This document shows, in pieces, positions 8,225 through 16,406 of a stretch of 45,765 nucleotides of DNA; within the stretch, counting starts at the first letter, position 1; the number at the start of each line of letters is the position of its first letter. This stretch comes from an uncultured Armatimonadota bacterium. Its GTDB lineage: Bacteria > Armatimonadota > Armatimonadia > Armatimonadales > Armatimonadaceae. The DNA lies in the NCBI GenBank assembly GCA_903924445.1, contig CAIYBQ010000128.1, positions 1 through 45,765 on the forward strand, written 5' to 3'. The notes beneath the pieces were generated by a model that saw only the letters and a program-made list of their open reading frames with translations, did not search any database and had not been told where the DNA came from. The position numbers were made by a program, and so were the translations under genes.

Positions 8225-11200
8225 ATGGCCACCCCTTTTGTACACCTGCATAACCACTCCGAGTTCTCATTCCTTGATGGTGCATCCAAGATCAAGGAGA
8301 TGGCTAAGATCGCCGTCGAGATGGAAATGCCAGCGATTGCGCTTACCGATCACGGAACGATGTACGGGGCATTTGAGTTCTATGAAGCGTGTAAGGCCGT
8401 CGGTGTTCAGCCAATAGTTGGATGCGAGCTTTACGTCGCGACACGTGGACGGCGCGACCGTGATCCAAAGCGGGATGGTAACCATCACCTTGTAGCCCTC
8501 GCCAAGAATGAAACCGGCTACCGAAACCTCATGAAGCTTGCGACGAAGGCGAGCCTTGAGGGGATGTACTACAAGCCGCGTGTCGATAAAGAGCTGCTTG
8601 CCGAACACGCCGAAGGTCTTGTTATCTGCTCCGCTTGTATGGGTGGTGAGCTTGCGCAATCCGTTATCCAGAAAAAAGGTCATGAGGAGACCAAGCGAGT
8701 TGCGGCTTGGTACCGCGAGGTCTTCGGGGATGACTTTTACTTAGAGATTCAAGGCCACGGGGCGCAGGGACAGCAGGAAGTCAATGAGGAAGTCATTCGC
8801 GCCGCCCGTGCGCTGAACATTCCTCTGGTCGCTACAAATGATGCGCACTACTTGCGTGCGGCAGATGCCAGTGCACACGACATTCTTCTGTGTATCCAGA
8901 CATCCACAACGATTAGCGACCCAAAGCGGATGCGCTACGAGCCACGTGAGTTCTACCTCAAGACCCACGATGAGATGTTTGGCGTTTTCGAACACTTGGC
9001 TCCGGATGCGGTTGAAAATACGCTTGCCGTAGCGGAAAAGTGCAAGCTTGAAATTGAAGTCGGTCGTGCCCCGATGCCGGCGATTCCGCTCCCGGATGGC
9101 CACTCTGACCACTCCTATCTCACGGTTCTCTGCTGGGAAGGGTTGGAGCGACGCATCAAAAATGTCAGTGATACGCACCGCGACCGCCTAAAGTACGAGC
9201 TGGAAATCATCGAAAAAACCGGCTTCTCACGCTACTTCCTCATCGTCCGGGACATCGCTCAATACGCACGCGGAAGCAAAATCTACTTTGGTGTCCGAGG
9301 CTCTGCGGCAGGTTCGCTCGCGTCGTTCTGTATTGGTATCACCGACCTCGACCCAATCGAATACAACCTCACCTTCGAGCGCTTCCTAAACCCCGAGCGC
9401 GTCACGATGCCCGATATCGATATGGACTTCGAGGACACACGACGCTCGGATGTCATTAAGCACGTCGCTGAGAAGTATGGCGAAGAAAACGTTGGCTTCA
9501 TTTCAACGTTCGGAACGCTTGGGGCAAAGGCTGCAATTCGTGATGTCTGCCGGGCGATGGGCCTTCCGCTGACCGAGACCGACCGCATCGCGAAAATGAT
9601 TCCCAAGATGCCTCTCGGGTTGTCTATCCAGCAATCCATGGATGGCTATCCCGCAAAGGACTACTCGGGAAATCCTGAAATGAAGCGGGAATACGAGACC
9701 AACCCGATGGTCCGTGAAGTCATCGATACCGCAAAATCTATTGAGGGCCTGACAAGAAACTCATCCATTCACGCTGCGGGCATCATGATCTCCGACGTTC
9801 CCCTCGTTGAATACACCCCGCTTGTCCGAACAAATGATGGCTCGGTCGCGACGCAGTATCCACACAGCTCGCTTGAGAAAATCGGCCTGCTCAAAATGGA
9901 CTTTCTGGGGCTGATCAACCTCACCATTTTGGCACGGGCTGTAGATCTGATCCATGAGACAAAAGGCGATGTCATCGATGTTTGGGACATTCCTCTGGAT
10001 GCATCCGAGCCTCGAGCACTCAAAGCGTATGACATGCTTAGCCGCGGGGAAACGACGGGTATCTTCCAGCTCGAATCCGATGGCATGCGCCGCTGGATTG
10101 TTGACCTCAAGCCTCGGAGCGTAAAAGAGCTCGCCGCGATGGTGGCGCTCTACCGCCCGGGTCCAATGGACCACATCCCTCGCTACATCCGCTCTAAGTT
10201 TGATCCAACCCAGATTCAGTACACACACCCGACGCTTGAGCCCATTCTTGGCGAAACGTATGGCGTTATTGTCTACCAGGATCAGGTTCTAAAAATCGTT
10301 CAAGCCGTTGCTGGATTCACACTTGGACAGGCTGACCTTCTGCGCCGCGCGATGGGTAAGAAGAAGAAGTCCGAAATGGACCAGCAGCGGGCGAACTTTA
10401 TGAAAGGATCCGAAGAACGCGGTATTTCTGAAAAAGTCGCCGATCAGATCTTCTCGGAAATCGAGCCATTTGCCGGATACGCATTCAATGGTGCGCATGC
10501 AGCTTGTTACGCGATGGTCGCCTACCAGACGGCGTATCTCAAAGCGAACTATCCTGCCGAATACCTCGCGGCTTACCTGGGAGCCTATGCGGATCGAACG
10601 GAAAAGATTGTCGGCGCTATCGATGAATGTGGACGCCTCGGGGTAACCGTTTTGCCCCCGGACATCAACACATCGAGGTCGGAATTCAGTGTCCCTGAAG
10701 ATGGAAAGATTCTCTTCGGCCTGCTCGGCATCAAGAATGTCGGTAAAGCACCCGTCGATGCCATTCTCGCTGCACGAGTAAACGGGGGAGCTTTCCGCGA
10801 CCTCGGCGATTTCTGTGACCGTGTCTTTGCAGAGGGTTTGACGAGTAAATCTGTCATCGAAATGCTGATAAAGGCCGGCGCACTGAGCTGCTTGCATCCA
10901 AATCGTAAGGCGCTGCTCGAAGGCCTCGATGACTGTGTCGCGGCAGCTCAGCGCAACATTAGGGACCAGCAATCGGGACTGATGAGCCTCTTTGATGGCG
11001 ACGACACACAGGATCCATCCCTTGCGGCGCAAAAACCACTCCCCACGGTGCCCGACTTTTCACGCGGTGAGAGACTCGCCTTTGAAAAGGAGCTGCTCGG
11101 CCTCTATCTAACGGAACACCCGGTCAAGCCATTCGAACCAGAGCTCCGACGAAAGCACCGGGCGGTGCGTATCGAGGGCCTCACGGATGTCGCAACAGGG

Positions 11201-11752
11201 GCAAATGTCGTCATCGGTGGGATGGTCACAGACATCCGGCAGCGGAACACAACCAGCGGCCAGTTAATGTTGACACTGCAGCTCGAAGACACCAGTGGAT
11301 CGGTTTCGGTTACCTGTTTTCCAAAGGTCACCGCGGAATATGGGCGCCTCGTTCTCGTCAACTCAATTCTTGCGATCAGCGGCCGCGTCCAGCGCCGGGA
11401 ACGAATTTCAAGTAGCACAAATGCAGAAGATGAAGCGAACGAAACGCCATCGCAAGCCGAAATCATCTGTGACAGAATTGAACGGGTTGTTGAGAATGCA
11501 ATGGCATCGGATGCCCGACCACGTGTCGTACATCTGAAGGTTGACAACACGTGTAAGTCTCGCCTGCGGATGGTCCGGGATGTGCTCGCAAGTGCCGAAG
11601 GTGGATCACAGCTGTTGGTACACGTTCAACCAACCGAAGATCAACCTATGGTCGTGGTTACCACGCGGTTCCTGGTGGACCCGGATGAGCAGAAGCTGGA
11701 ACAGGTACGCCGGATGCTAGGTGGGGGCTACAAGCGCTGCTGGATTGAGTGA
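8225..11752 (+). CDS. dnaE: DNA polymerase III subunit alpha
   Basis: A 1175-residue replicative polymerase of the C family, DnaE1-like in length. The N-terminal PHP domain starts with FVHLHNHSEFSFLDG and has LTDHGTMYGA. The paired histidines His9 and His11 are intact, unlike E. coli DnaE, so the PHP metal site may be functional. The polymerase core shows FGVRGSAAGSLASFCIGITD and the catalytic aspartates in PDIDMDFED (Asp399 and Asp401). Later come FNGAHAACYAMVAYQTAYLKA and the tandem HhH region with LFGLLGIKNVGK. An OB-fold begins near ANVVIGGMVTDIRQR at about residue 990, followed by a C-terminal domain. The start is ATG 8225. Confidence 0.96.
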   Translation: MATPFVHLHNHSEFSFLDGASKIKEMAKIAVEMEMPAIALTDHGTMYGAFEFYEACKAVGVQPIVGCELYVATRGRRDRDPKRDGNHHLVALAKNETGYRNLMKLATKASLEGMYYKPRVDKELLAEHAEGLVICSACMGGELAQSVIQKKGHEETKRVAAWYREVFGDDFYLEIQGHGAQGQQEVNEEVIRAARALNIPLVATNDAHYLRAADASAHDILLCIQTSTTISDPKRMRYEPREFYLKTHDEMFGVFEHLAPDAVENTLAVAEKCKLEIEVGRAPMPAIPLPDGHSDHSYLTVLCWEGLERRIKNVSDTHRDRLKYELEIIEKTGFSRYFLIVRDIAQYARGSKIYFGVRGSAAGSLASFCIGITDLDPIEYNLTFERFLNPERVTMPDIDMDFEDTRRSDVIKHVAEKYGEENVGFISTFGTLGAKAAIRDVCRAMGLPLTETDRIAKMIPKMPLGLSIQQSMDGYPAKDYSGNPEMKREYETNPMVREVIDTAKSIEGLTRNSSIHAAGIMISDVPLVEYTPLVRTNDGSVATQYPHSSLEKIGLLKMDFLGLINLTILARAVDLIHETKGDVIDVWDIPLDASEPRALKAYDMLSRGETTGIFQLESDGMRRWIVDLKPRSVKELAAMVALYRPGPMDHIPRYIRSKFDPTQIQYTHPTLEPILGETYGVIVYQDQVLKIVQAVAGFTLGQADLLRRAMGKKKKSEMDQQRANFMKGSEERGISEKVADQIFSEIEPFAGYAFNGAHAACYAMVAYQTAYLKANYPAEYLAAYLGAYADRTEKIVGAIDECGRLGVTVLPPDINTSRSEFSVPEDGKILFGLLGIKNVGKAPVDAILAARVNGGAFRDLGDFCDRVFAEGLTSKSVIEMLIKAGALSCLHPNRKALLEGLDDCVAAAQRNIRDQQSGLMSLFDGDDTQDPSLAAQKPLPTVPDFSRGERLAFEKELLGLYLTEHPVKPFEPELRRKHRAVRIEGLTDVATGANVVIGGMVTDIRQRNTTSGQLMLTLQLEDTSGSVSVTCFPKVTAEYGRLVLVNSILAISGRVQRRERISSSTNAEDEANETPSQAEIICDRIERVVENAMASDARPRVVHLKVDNTCKSRLRMVRDVLASAEGGSQLLVHVQPTEDQPMVVVTTRFLVDPDEQKLEQVRRMLGGGYKRCWIE

Positions 11753-11821
11753 TGTCGTGGTGGGGTATCGTAAACGTCGGAAAGTGGTGGTCTAATGACC
11801 GCCACGATGGGGAATGTGAAC

Positions 11822-12832
11822 ATGGATCATTTGTTAGTCACGGGCGGCGCCGGGTTTATCGGCTCCAACTACGTCAGGATGGTGCTCCGCGAGGAACTGG
11901 CCAAAAAAGTAACCGTCCTTGATGCATTGACCTATGCGGGGAACCTTGAGAACTTGAAGGAGTTCGAAGGGGATGACCGTTTGGTCTTCGTTCATGGCAA
12001 GATTCAGGACCGCGAAGCGGTGGATACAGCGGCTAAGGATGTCGATGTCATCCTGAACTTTGCAGCCGAGAGCCACAACGACCGCGCCATTCTGGACCCG
12101 GATGCGGCTGTCCAGGCTAACTTTAATGGTGTCTGCGTGCTCCTCGATGCAGCTCGACGCTTCGGGCATCAACGGTTTTTACAGGTCTCCACGGATGAAG
12201 TCTACGGGTCGACCGATGACATGTTCCGTGAAGGGGATGCCCTTGAGCCAAACCAGCCATACTCTGCGGCTAAGGCTGGCGGAGAGCTTATGGTCCGTGC
12301 GTACCATGAAACGTTTGGTCTCCAGACGTTGGTAACGCGTGGCTCGAACACCTACGGACAGTTCCAATACCCTGAGAAATTAATACCGTTGATGGTGACA
12401 AATGCCATCGATGATATTCCACTTCCCGTCTACGGCGACGGCCAGCAGGTCCGCGAGTGGATGCACGTCGATGACCATGCGCGTGGCATTGATCTGGTGC
12501 TGCGTAACGGAGTTCCTGGAAAAGCCTACAACCTAGGCTCTGGTTGTGAGCGTGTGAACCTCGATGTCGTCAAGGGAATTCTCGCTGCGCTCGGTAAACC
12601 AGACACATTGATTCGCAATGTTGAGGACCGGCCAGGGCATGATCGTCGTTACCTGATGGAATGCAAGAGTATCCGTGCGCTGGGCTTCGATCCGGATGTC
12701 AACTTTGAGGCACGTCTTGAAGAGACCGTCAAGTGGTATGTGGAAAATGAGCCTTGGTGGCGTCGTATCAAGGAAAAGAAGGCTGAATATCAAGCCTTTA
12801 TGGACCAGTGGTACGCAAACCGCCGCGGTTAG
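11822..12832 (+). CDS. rfbB: dTDP-glucose 4,6-dehydratase
   Basis: A short-chain dehydrogenase/reductase superfamily enzyme of about 336 residues that converts dTDP-glucose to dTDP-4-keto-6-deoxyglucose, the second step towards dTDP-rhamnose and other deoxysugars for surface polysaccharides. Signatures are LLVTGGAGFIGSNYVRMV (NAD-binding GxxGxxG), NFAAESHNDRAI, QVSTDEVYGS and the catalytic YSAAK. TRGSNTYGQFQYPEKLIPL and GDGQQVREWMHVDDHARGI are typical of RmlB. I placed the start at ATG 11822 because family members begin directly before LVTGG and GGGGA lies 8 bases upstream. ATG 11795 in the same frame would add nine residues. rfbA, rfbC and rfbD are not nearby. Confidence 0.93.
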   Translation: MDHLLVTGGAGFIGSNYVRMVLREELAKKVTVLDALTYAGNLENLKEFEGDDRLVFVHGKIQDREAVDTAAKDVDVILNFAAESHNDRAILDPDAAVQANFNGVCVLLDAARRFGHQRFLQVSTDEVYGSTDDMFREGDALEPNQPYSAAKAGGELMVRAYHETFGLQTLVTRGSNTYGQFQYPEKLIPLMVTNAIDDIPLPVYGDGQQVREWMHVDDHARGIDLVLRNGVPGKAYNLGSGCERVNLDVVKGILAALGKPDTLIRNVEDRPGHDRRYLMECKSIRALGFDPDVNFEARLEETVKWYVENEPWWRRIKEKKAEYQAFMDQWYANRRG

Positions 12833-12845
12833 GACCTAACAAGAA

Positions 12846-12879
12846 AACGCCCTCAGGAAATGACCTGGGGGCGTTTTTT
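12846..12879. terminator. Bidirectional intrinsic terminator between rfbB and the tolC-like gene
   Basis: AACGCCCTCAGG and CCTGGGGGCGTT pair in a 12-bp stem with one G-U pair and a six-base loop, followed by TTTTTT on plus. On minus the same stem ends in a T-rich run. It sits between two convergent genes, so it probably serves both. Confidence 0.88.
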
Positions 12880-12895
12880 AACTGGATACGTTGCG

Positions 12896-14356
12896 TTAGT
12901 GCTTGCCGGTAACCCGGTCGAGCTGTGCAAGGGCGATGAAGTAGTCGTACTTGCTATTGACTGCATTCGTCTCGGCCTGTGTGAGCGCTGCTTGGGCATC
13001 GTAAACGGCAACCTGCGTATCGACACCTTCGCGGTACCGAACGCCAGCGAGGCGGAATGCTTCACGTGCTTCGTTGAGTCCAGCGGCACTCGTAGCGATG
13101 CGTTCATGGGCATCTAGAACCGCAATATGTGCCTGAATAACTTCCGTTTCAATTCCGCGGGCAAACTGGTCTGCTTGGATGGCAGCACGACGTTCATCCG
13201 CATGGACTGAGTCTGTGGTTGCACGGGTCACACCGCCATCTAGTATCGGCTTTTGGAAGACGAGCGTAAGGCTACCAGTTGCTTGCTGATTCGCAACCAG
13301 CGCTGGGCTTGGGTTGTAGTTTCCGTTGAGCGACACGGCAACAGAGCCATTCATGCCACCCTTTTGATAGCGGGTGTTATGAGATGCCATTTTAGTGCTC
13401 AGGCCTGCGGCAATCGCTTCTGGGCGATGCTTCTGCGCAAACATGACCAGGTCCTTGACTGATGCTGTTGGGAGCGCTGGAATCGCGATGTCATCCGGTT
13501 TTGTGGGAGCGGTAAGTTTGAACTCAGTGGTCGGTTCAACTCCGATCGCAAGTGCAAGGGATGTCCGCTGAATCTGGGCCTGATTCCGTGCCGTCGTCAG
13601 CTGCTGTTGATCGTTGGCCACTTGGGTCTTCGCGCGGAGCACATCGTAGGCCGCGACAACTCCATTACGTAGCTGTGCCTCGGCAACAGCCAGCTGTGCT
13701 TTTGAACGATCAAGGTTAGCGGCTGCGATGTGAACCAGCGAGTCTGCACGCAGTGTCACGTACCACTGATTTCGGACGCTGAGGGCGATGGTGTCCTTGG
13801 TACGGAGGATGTCTTGTTCTACGATTAGAACCTGTGTGTCGCCGATGTAATCTGCCAGTCGGATTGTTCCGGTTACATCTACAAGCTGCGTTAGGCTCAT
13901 TTGTACCGAATTCTGGTTCAGATCAATGTTGCTGCCAAAGACATTTCCACCGGTGTCACCTGTTCCACCCCCACCTGTTTGCCGACTGCGTGTCGGTCCG
14001 GCGAGGTTAATAGGAACAGAGCCAGGAGGCTGGATTTGTAGACCGATTGGAAATGGGTTTTGAATCGTGCCTGTTGCACCACCAGCGCCGCCACCACCAA
14101 ATGCCGCTCCCAAGCCCGACAGGCGGGTATAGCTGGCGGTTGCACGTAAGGTCGGCGACTTAGCAGGACCCAGTACTTGGGTGATGGTGTTCTTGGTTTT
14201 ACGTAATGATTCCGAGGCCAGCCGGATGTCTGGGTGCTTCTCGAGCGCTGCGGCAACAGCCTGATCCACAGATGAAATAACATCTGCGGCGTGAATCGGG
14301 GATGCAAGCGTAACGAGGGACAAGGATGCGGCGATTAATGCGTAGGGACGGGACAT
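12896..14356 (-). CDS. TolC-like outer-membrane efflux protein
   Basis: A 486-residue protein of the outer membrane efflux (OEP/TolC) family, expected to form the trimeric outer-membrane channel of an efflux pump or type I secretion system. ATG 14356 is chosen because GAAGG stands about 6 bases upstream and the N-terminus becomes a clean signal peptide, cut near IHA/AD. Two OEP repeats are visible. One starts at QAVAAALEKHPDIRLASESL, with coiled-coil segments such as AQLAVAEAQLRNGVVAAYDVLRAKTQVANDQQ. The second ends with the hallmark YREGVDTQVAVYDAQAALTQAE. An unusual Gly/Pro-rich insert at about residues 81-142 interrupts the first repeat. No membrane-fusion or inner-membrane partner is adjacent. 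The gene follows the hydrolase-fold gene on minus after 43 bases. Confidence 0.9.
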   Translation of the reverse strand: MSRPYALIAASLSLVTLASPIHAADVISSVDQAVAAALEKHPDIRLASESLRKTKNTITQVLGPAKSPTLRATASYTRLSGLGAAFGGGGAGGATGTIQNPFPIGLQIQPPGSVPINLAGPTRSRQTGGGGTGDTGGNVFGSNIDLNQNSVQMSLTQLVDVTGTIRLADYIGDTQVLIVEQDILRTKDTIALSVRNQWYVTLRADSLVHIAAANLDRSKAQLAVAEAQLRNGVVAAYDVLRAKTQVANDQQQLTTARNQAQIQRTSLALAIGVEPTTEFKLTAPTKPDDIAIPALPTASVKDLVMFAQKHRPEAIAAGLSTKMASHNTRYQKGGMNGSVAVSLNGNYNPSPALVANQQATGSLTLVFQKPILDGGVTRATTDSVHADERRAAIQADQFARGIETEVIQAHIAVLDAHERIATSAAGLNEAREAFRLAGVRYREGVDTQVAVYDAQAALTQAETNAVNSKYDYFIALAQLDRVTGKH

Positions 14357-14399
14357 AGTTACCTTCCAGCGGACAAGAGGTATCCGCTCTATCACAACG

Positions 14400-15203
14400 T
14401 TAGATACTGAAAAGGATTGCACGAACTTTGCTCCAATCATCAGCGGAATCATCCGGATTGATTTGGATTACATGAACATCAGAGTCGATGGGCAAGACAA
14501 TGGATTCACAGAGATCCTCCAAAAAGGGGCCATGGGTTACATTCGCTGATCCAGACCGATGTATATTCCCAAATCTGTCATCCAACTGACCAACGCTGGA
14601 CACCTTCCGGTCATTTATGATCTGTCCGATGTGGTAAACGAATGGACCTAATACTGGAATCCGTGAAATGAGATAGTGGTGCTTCGACTTCTCCGGGGCG
14701 TATTCTGGATTGAGCAGGGTTAGCGACAGGGGCGTCTGAGCTTTGTTAGCAACTTCAAGTGCAACCGATGCTGCATAGCCTGTAGCAACTAGAGCCGTAA
14801 TCGATGGAAACTGGGAAAGAATTTCCTGTACGTGGTCGGCGTGCATTTCGATGTTGTATTTCGTGACGGGTCTGTCACTGCGGCCATATCCGAGAAAATC
14901 GACCGCAATCACGCCATCTGCAGATACATCCGTCATCAGGGCTTCGTAATCAGCCATACTGCAACCCGGCAGCAAATCATGCAGGAGCAGCGCACTCGGC
15001 TCTTCACCAACCTGTTGTGTGCACAGGTCTCCCTCGGGAGCTCCGAAGTACTTGATTCTGCTACGTTTAAGACGTTGTTTTGAGAGGGGAGCTGCGAGCT
15101 CAATCAGTGCATTGGTAACGGCCATCGCCGTAATGGCTGCCACAACATACTGAATAACTTTGTTGGATCGGCGTTTACGACGTCTGAATTGAGCGGTTGA
15201 CAT
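14400..15203 (-). CDS. Membrane-anchored alpha/beta-hydrolase-fold protein, probably catalytically inactive
   Basis: A 267-residue protein with an N-terminal Arg/Lys-rich stretch and one hydrophobic segment (about residues 17-38), followed by an alpha/beta-hydrolase fold. Recognisable parts are LLLHDLLPG at 73-80 and VDFLGYGRSDRP at 101-112, a typical strand-turn of this superfamily. The nucleophile elbow reads LVATGYAAS at 138-146, placing Gly142 where GxSxG would have its serine. The chain also ends after a strand resembling beta7 (VHVIQINPDD), with no later histidine in the usual GH motif. Nucleophile and histidine therefore both seem missing. Start ATG 15203 has GGTGA about 7 bases upstream. 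It precedes the tolC-like gene, possibly in one transcript. Confidence 0.72.
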   Translation of the reverse strand: MSTAQFRRRKRRSNKVIQYVVAAITAMAVTNALIELAAPLSKQRLKRSRIKYFGAPEGDLCTQQVGEEPSALLLHDLLPGCSMADYEALMTDVSADGVIAVDFLGYGRSDRPVTKYNIEMHADHVQEILSQFPSITALVATGYAASVALEVANKAQTPLSLTLLNPEYAPEKSKHHYLISRIPVLGPFVYHIGQIINDRKVSSVGQLDDRFGNIHRSGSANVTHGPFLEDLCESIVLPIDSDVHVIQINPDDSADDWSKVRAILFSI

Positions 15204-15267
15204 GGATTTTCACCATCATAATACCGATAGTTTAATTCAAATATACACAAGGAACATTCTGGTGCGT

Positions 15268-15297
15268 TTGCACCGTCAAACCACCGACCCGTATAAT
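15268..15297 (+). promoter_or_regulatory. Candidate sigma-70-type promoter of the minor-pilin operon
   Basis: A perfect TATAAT lies at 15292-15297. Eighteen bases upstream is TTGCAC (15268-15273), a partial match to TTGACA. Transcription would begin near 15304, giving a leader of about 110 bases before the first prepilin gene. The poor -35 suggests an activator or a weak basal level. Confidence 0.5.
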
Positions 15298-15414
15298 CTG
15301 CGGACGCCACAATGTTATTTGCCCTTGTGATGTCCGTCCAGTGGAAAAGGCCGGGAGATGCGGAGTGGATCACACTGCATGCTCACGGCAAGCCATGAAG
15401 GAGTACTTGGCTCT

Positions 15415-16338
15415 ATGAACTCATCGCTGAGGTTTGGAAGTAGGAATCGAGCAGGCTTTACCCTGATCGAGCTTCTTGTTGTTATTGCAATCATTGCGAT
15501 TCTCGCAGCGATTTTGTTCCCAGCATTCGCTGGTGTACGGGAATCCGCGCGTCGCAGCTCGACGATGACCAATATGTCCAAGATTGCGCAGGCAGTAGCC
15601 GCGTATGAATTGGACAACCGTGAGTACCCTGAGTACTTGTTCGGACCTGCTGTTTCCCAGGCTGATGGAACACCGTTCGGAGACGCTCCTTACTACAGCA
15701 TGAAGGATGCAGCATCCATCGTAAACCGAGGAACGCCCATCGGACCGCTGCCGACTTCCACTGTAGCTGCACGCATCCGACGCATCTACTCTAAGGGGCT
15801 ATATCCCCAGTACATCCGGGATTTGGATACATACTCTTCACCTAACAATGCGGTTGCCACTCCAAGCGGCGCAGAGGATGTTGCAATCGTTGGTCGTTAT
15901 CCAACCTATGACCCGACCAATGGGGTTATGTCGCGTGTCGTTCCTGGCACGATGGTCGCGTTGCCTTTCTACACGTACGATGCCTTTGACATCAGTCCAA
16001 AGGTCACGAGTCTGATCGAAAACAAGATTTCGAAGACCGACTTCGTTGCCCGCTACAGCCGTGCCTGGTATCCAGTCACGACGACGGGTGCGCCCGGGGA
16101 TGGCGTTCCACCATCTGGGACATCGGATGGCGAGCGTGCTGCCAAGTATCGCAAGCAGCTCATTTGGCGCCAGCCACCGAATGACACGGTGCTTACCTAT
16201 ACGACCCACCACGTTCCATACGGCAAAGTTCTCGTCGTCTGGTTGAGTGGAACCGCCAAGGTGATTGATACCAAGCGCTTTAATGCACTGGTTGACAGCG
16301 CAGGCGACATCAAAGGGTATGAACTCGGACCTAACTAA
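15415..16338 (+). CDS. Prepilin-type protein, GspG/GspH/FimU-like
   Basis: A 307-residue type IV prepilin-like protein. The short positively charged leader ends in RNRAG, and the mature form begins FTLIELLVVIAIIAILAAI with Glu5, the classical site for prepilin peptidase and N-methylation. ILFPAFAGVRESARRSSTMTNMSKIAQAV follows, the style seen in Armatimonadota and Planctomycetes pseudopilins. The rest is a large C-terminal domain with no match I recognise. ATG 15415 gives a normal 14-residue leader, with AAGGAG about 12 bases upstream; in-frame ATGs at 15358 and 15379 would make an unusually long leader. It is the first gene of a six-gene operon. By order it would be the FimU/GspH-like minor pilin. 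Confidence 0.85.
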   Translation: MNSSLRFGSRNRAGFTLIELLVVIAIIAILAAILFPAFAGVRESARRSSTMTNMSKIAQAVAAYELDNREYPEYLFGPAVSQADGTPFGDAPYYSMKDAASIVNRGTPIGPLPTSTVAARIRRIYSKGLYPQYIRDLDTYSSPNNAVATPSGAEDVAIVGRYPTYDPTNGVMSRVVPGTMVALPFYTYDAFDISPKVTSLIENKISKTDFVARYSRAWYPVTTTGAPGDGVPPSGTSDGERAAKYRKQLIWRQPPNDTVLTYTTHHVPYGKVLVVWLSGTAKVIDTKRFNALVDSAGDIKGYELGPN

Positions 16339-16406
16339 AGGACCAATCCTGTGGAACCCACAGCGGCTAACGCTCGTCACACAGGCAACGGAATAGGTAG
16401 GAATTG

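Noticed and set aside
10289..11032. Antisense open frame of 247 codons inside dnaE
   Set aside because: It lies wholly opposite a well-conserved dnaE segment, has no recognisable motif and is Cys/Arg-rich in the manner of antisense frames.
14357..14452. Longer N-terminus of the TolC-like protein from 14452
   Set aside because: It would overlap the hydrolase-fold gene and precede the signal peptide; ATG 14356 has a good ribosome site.
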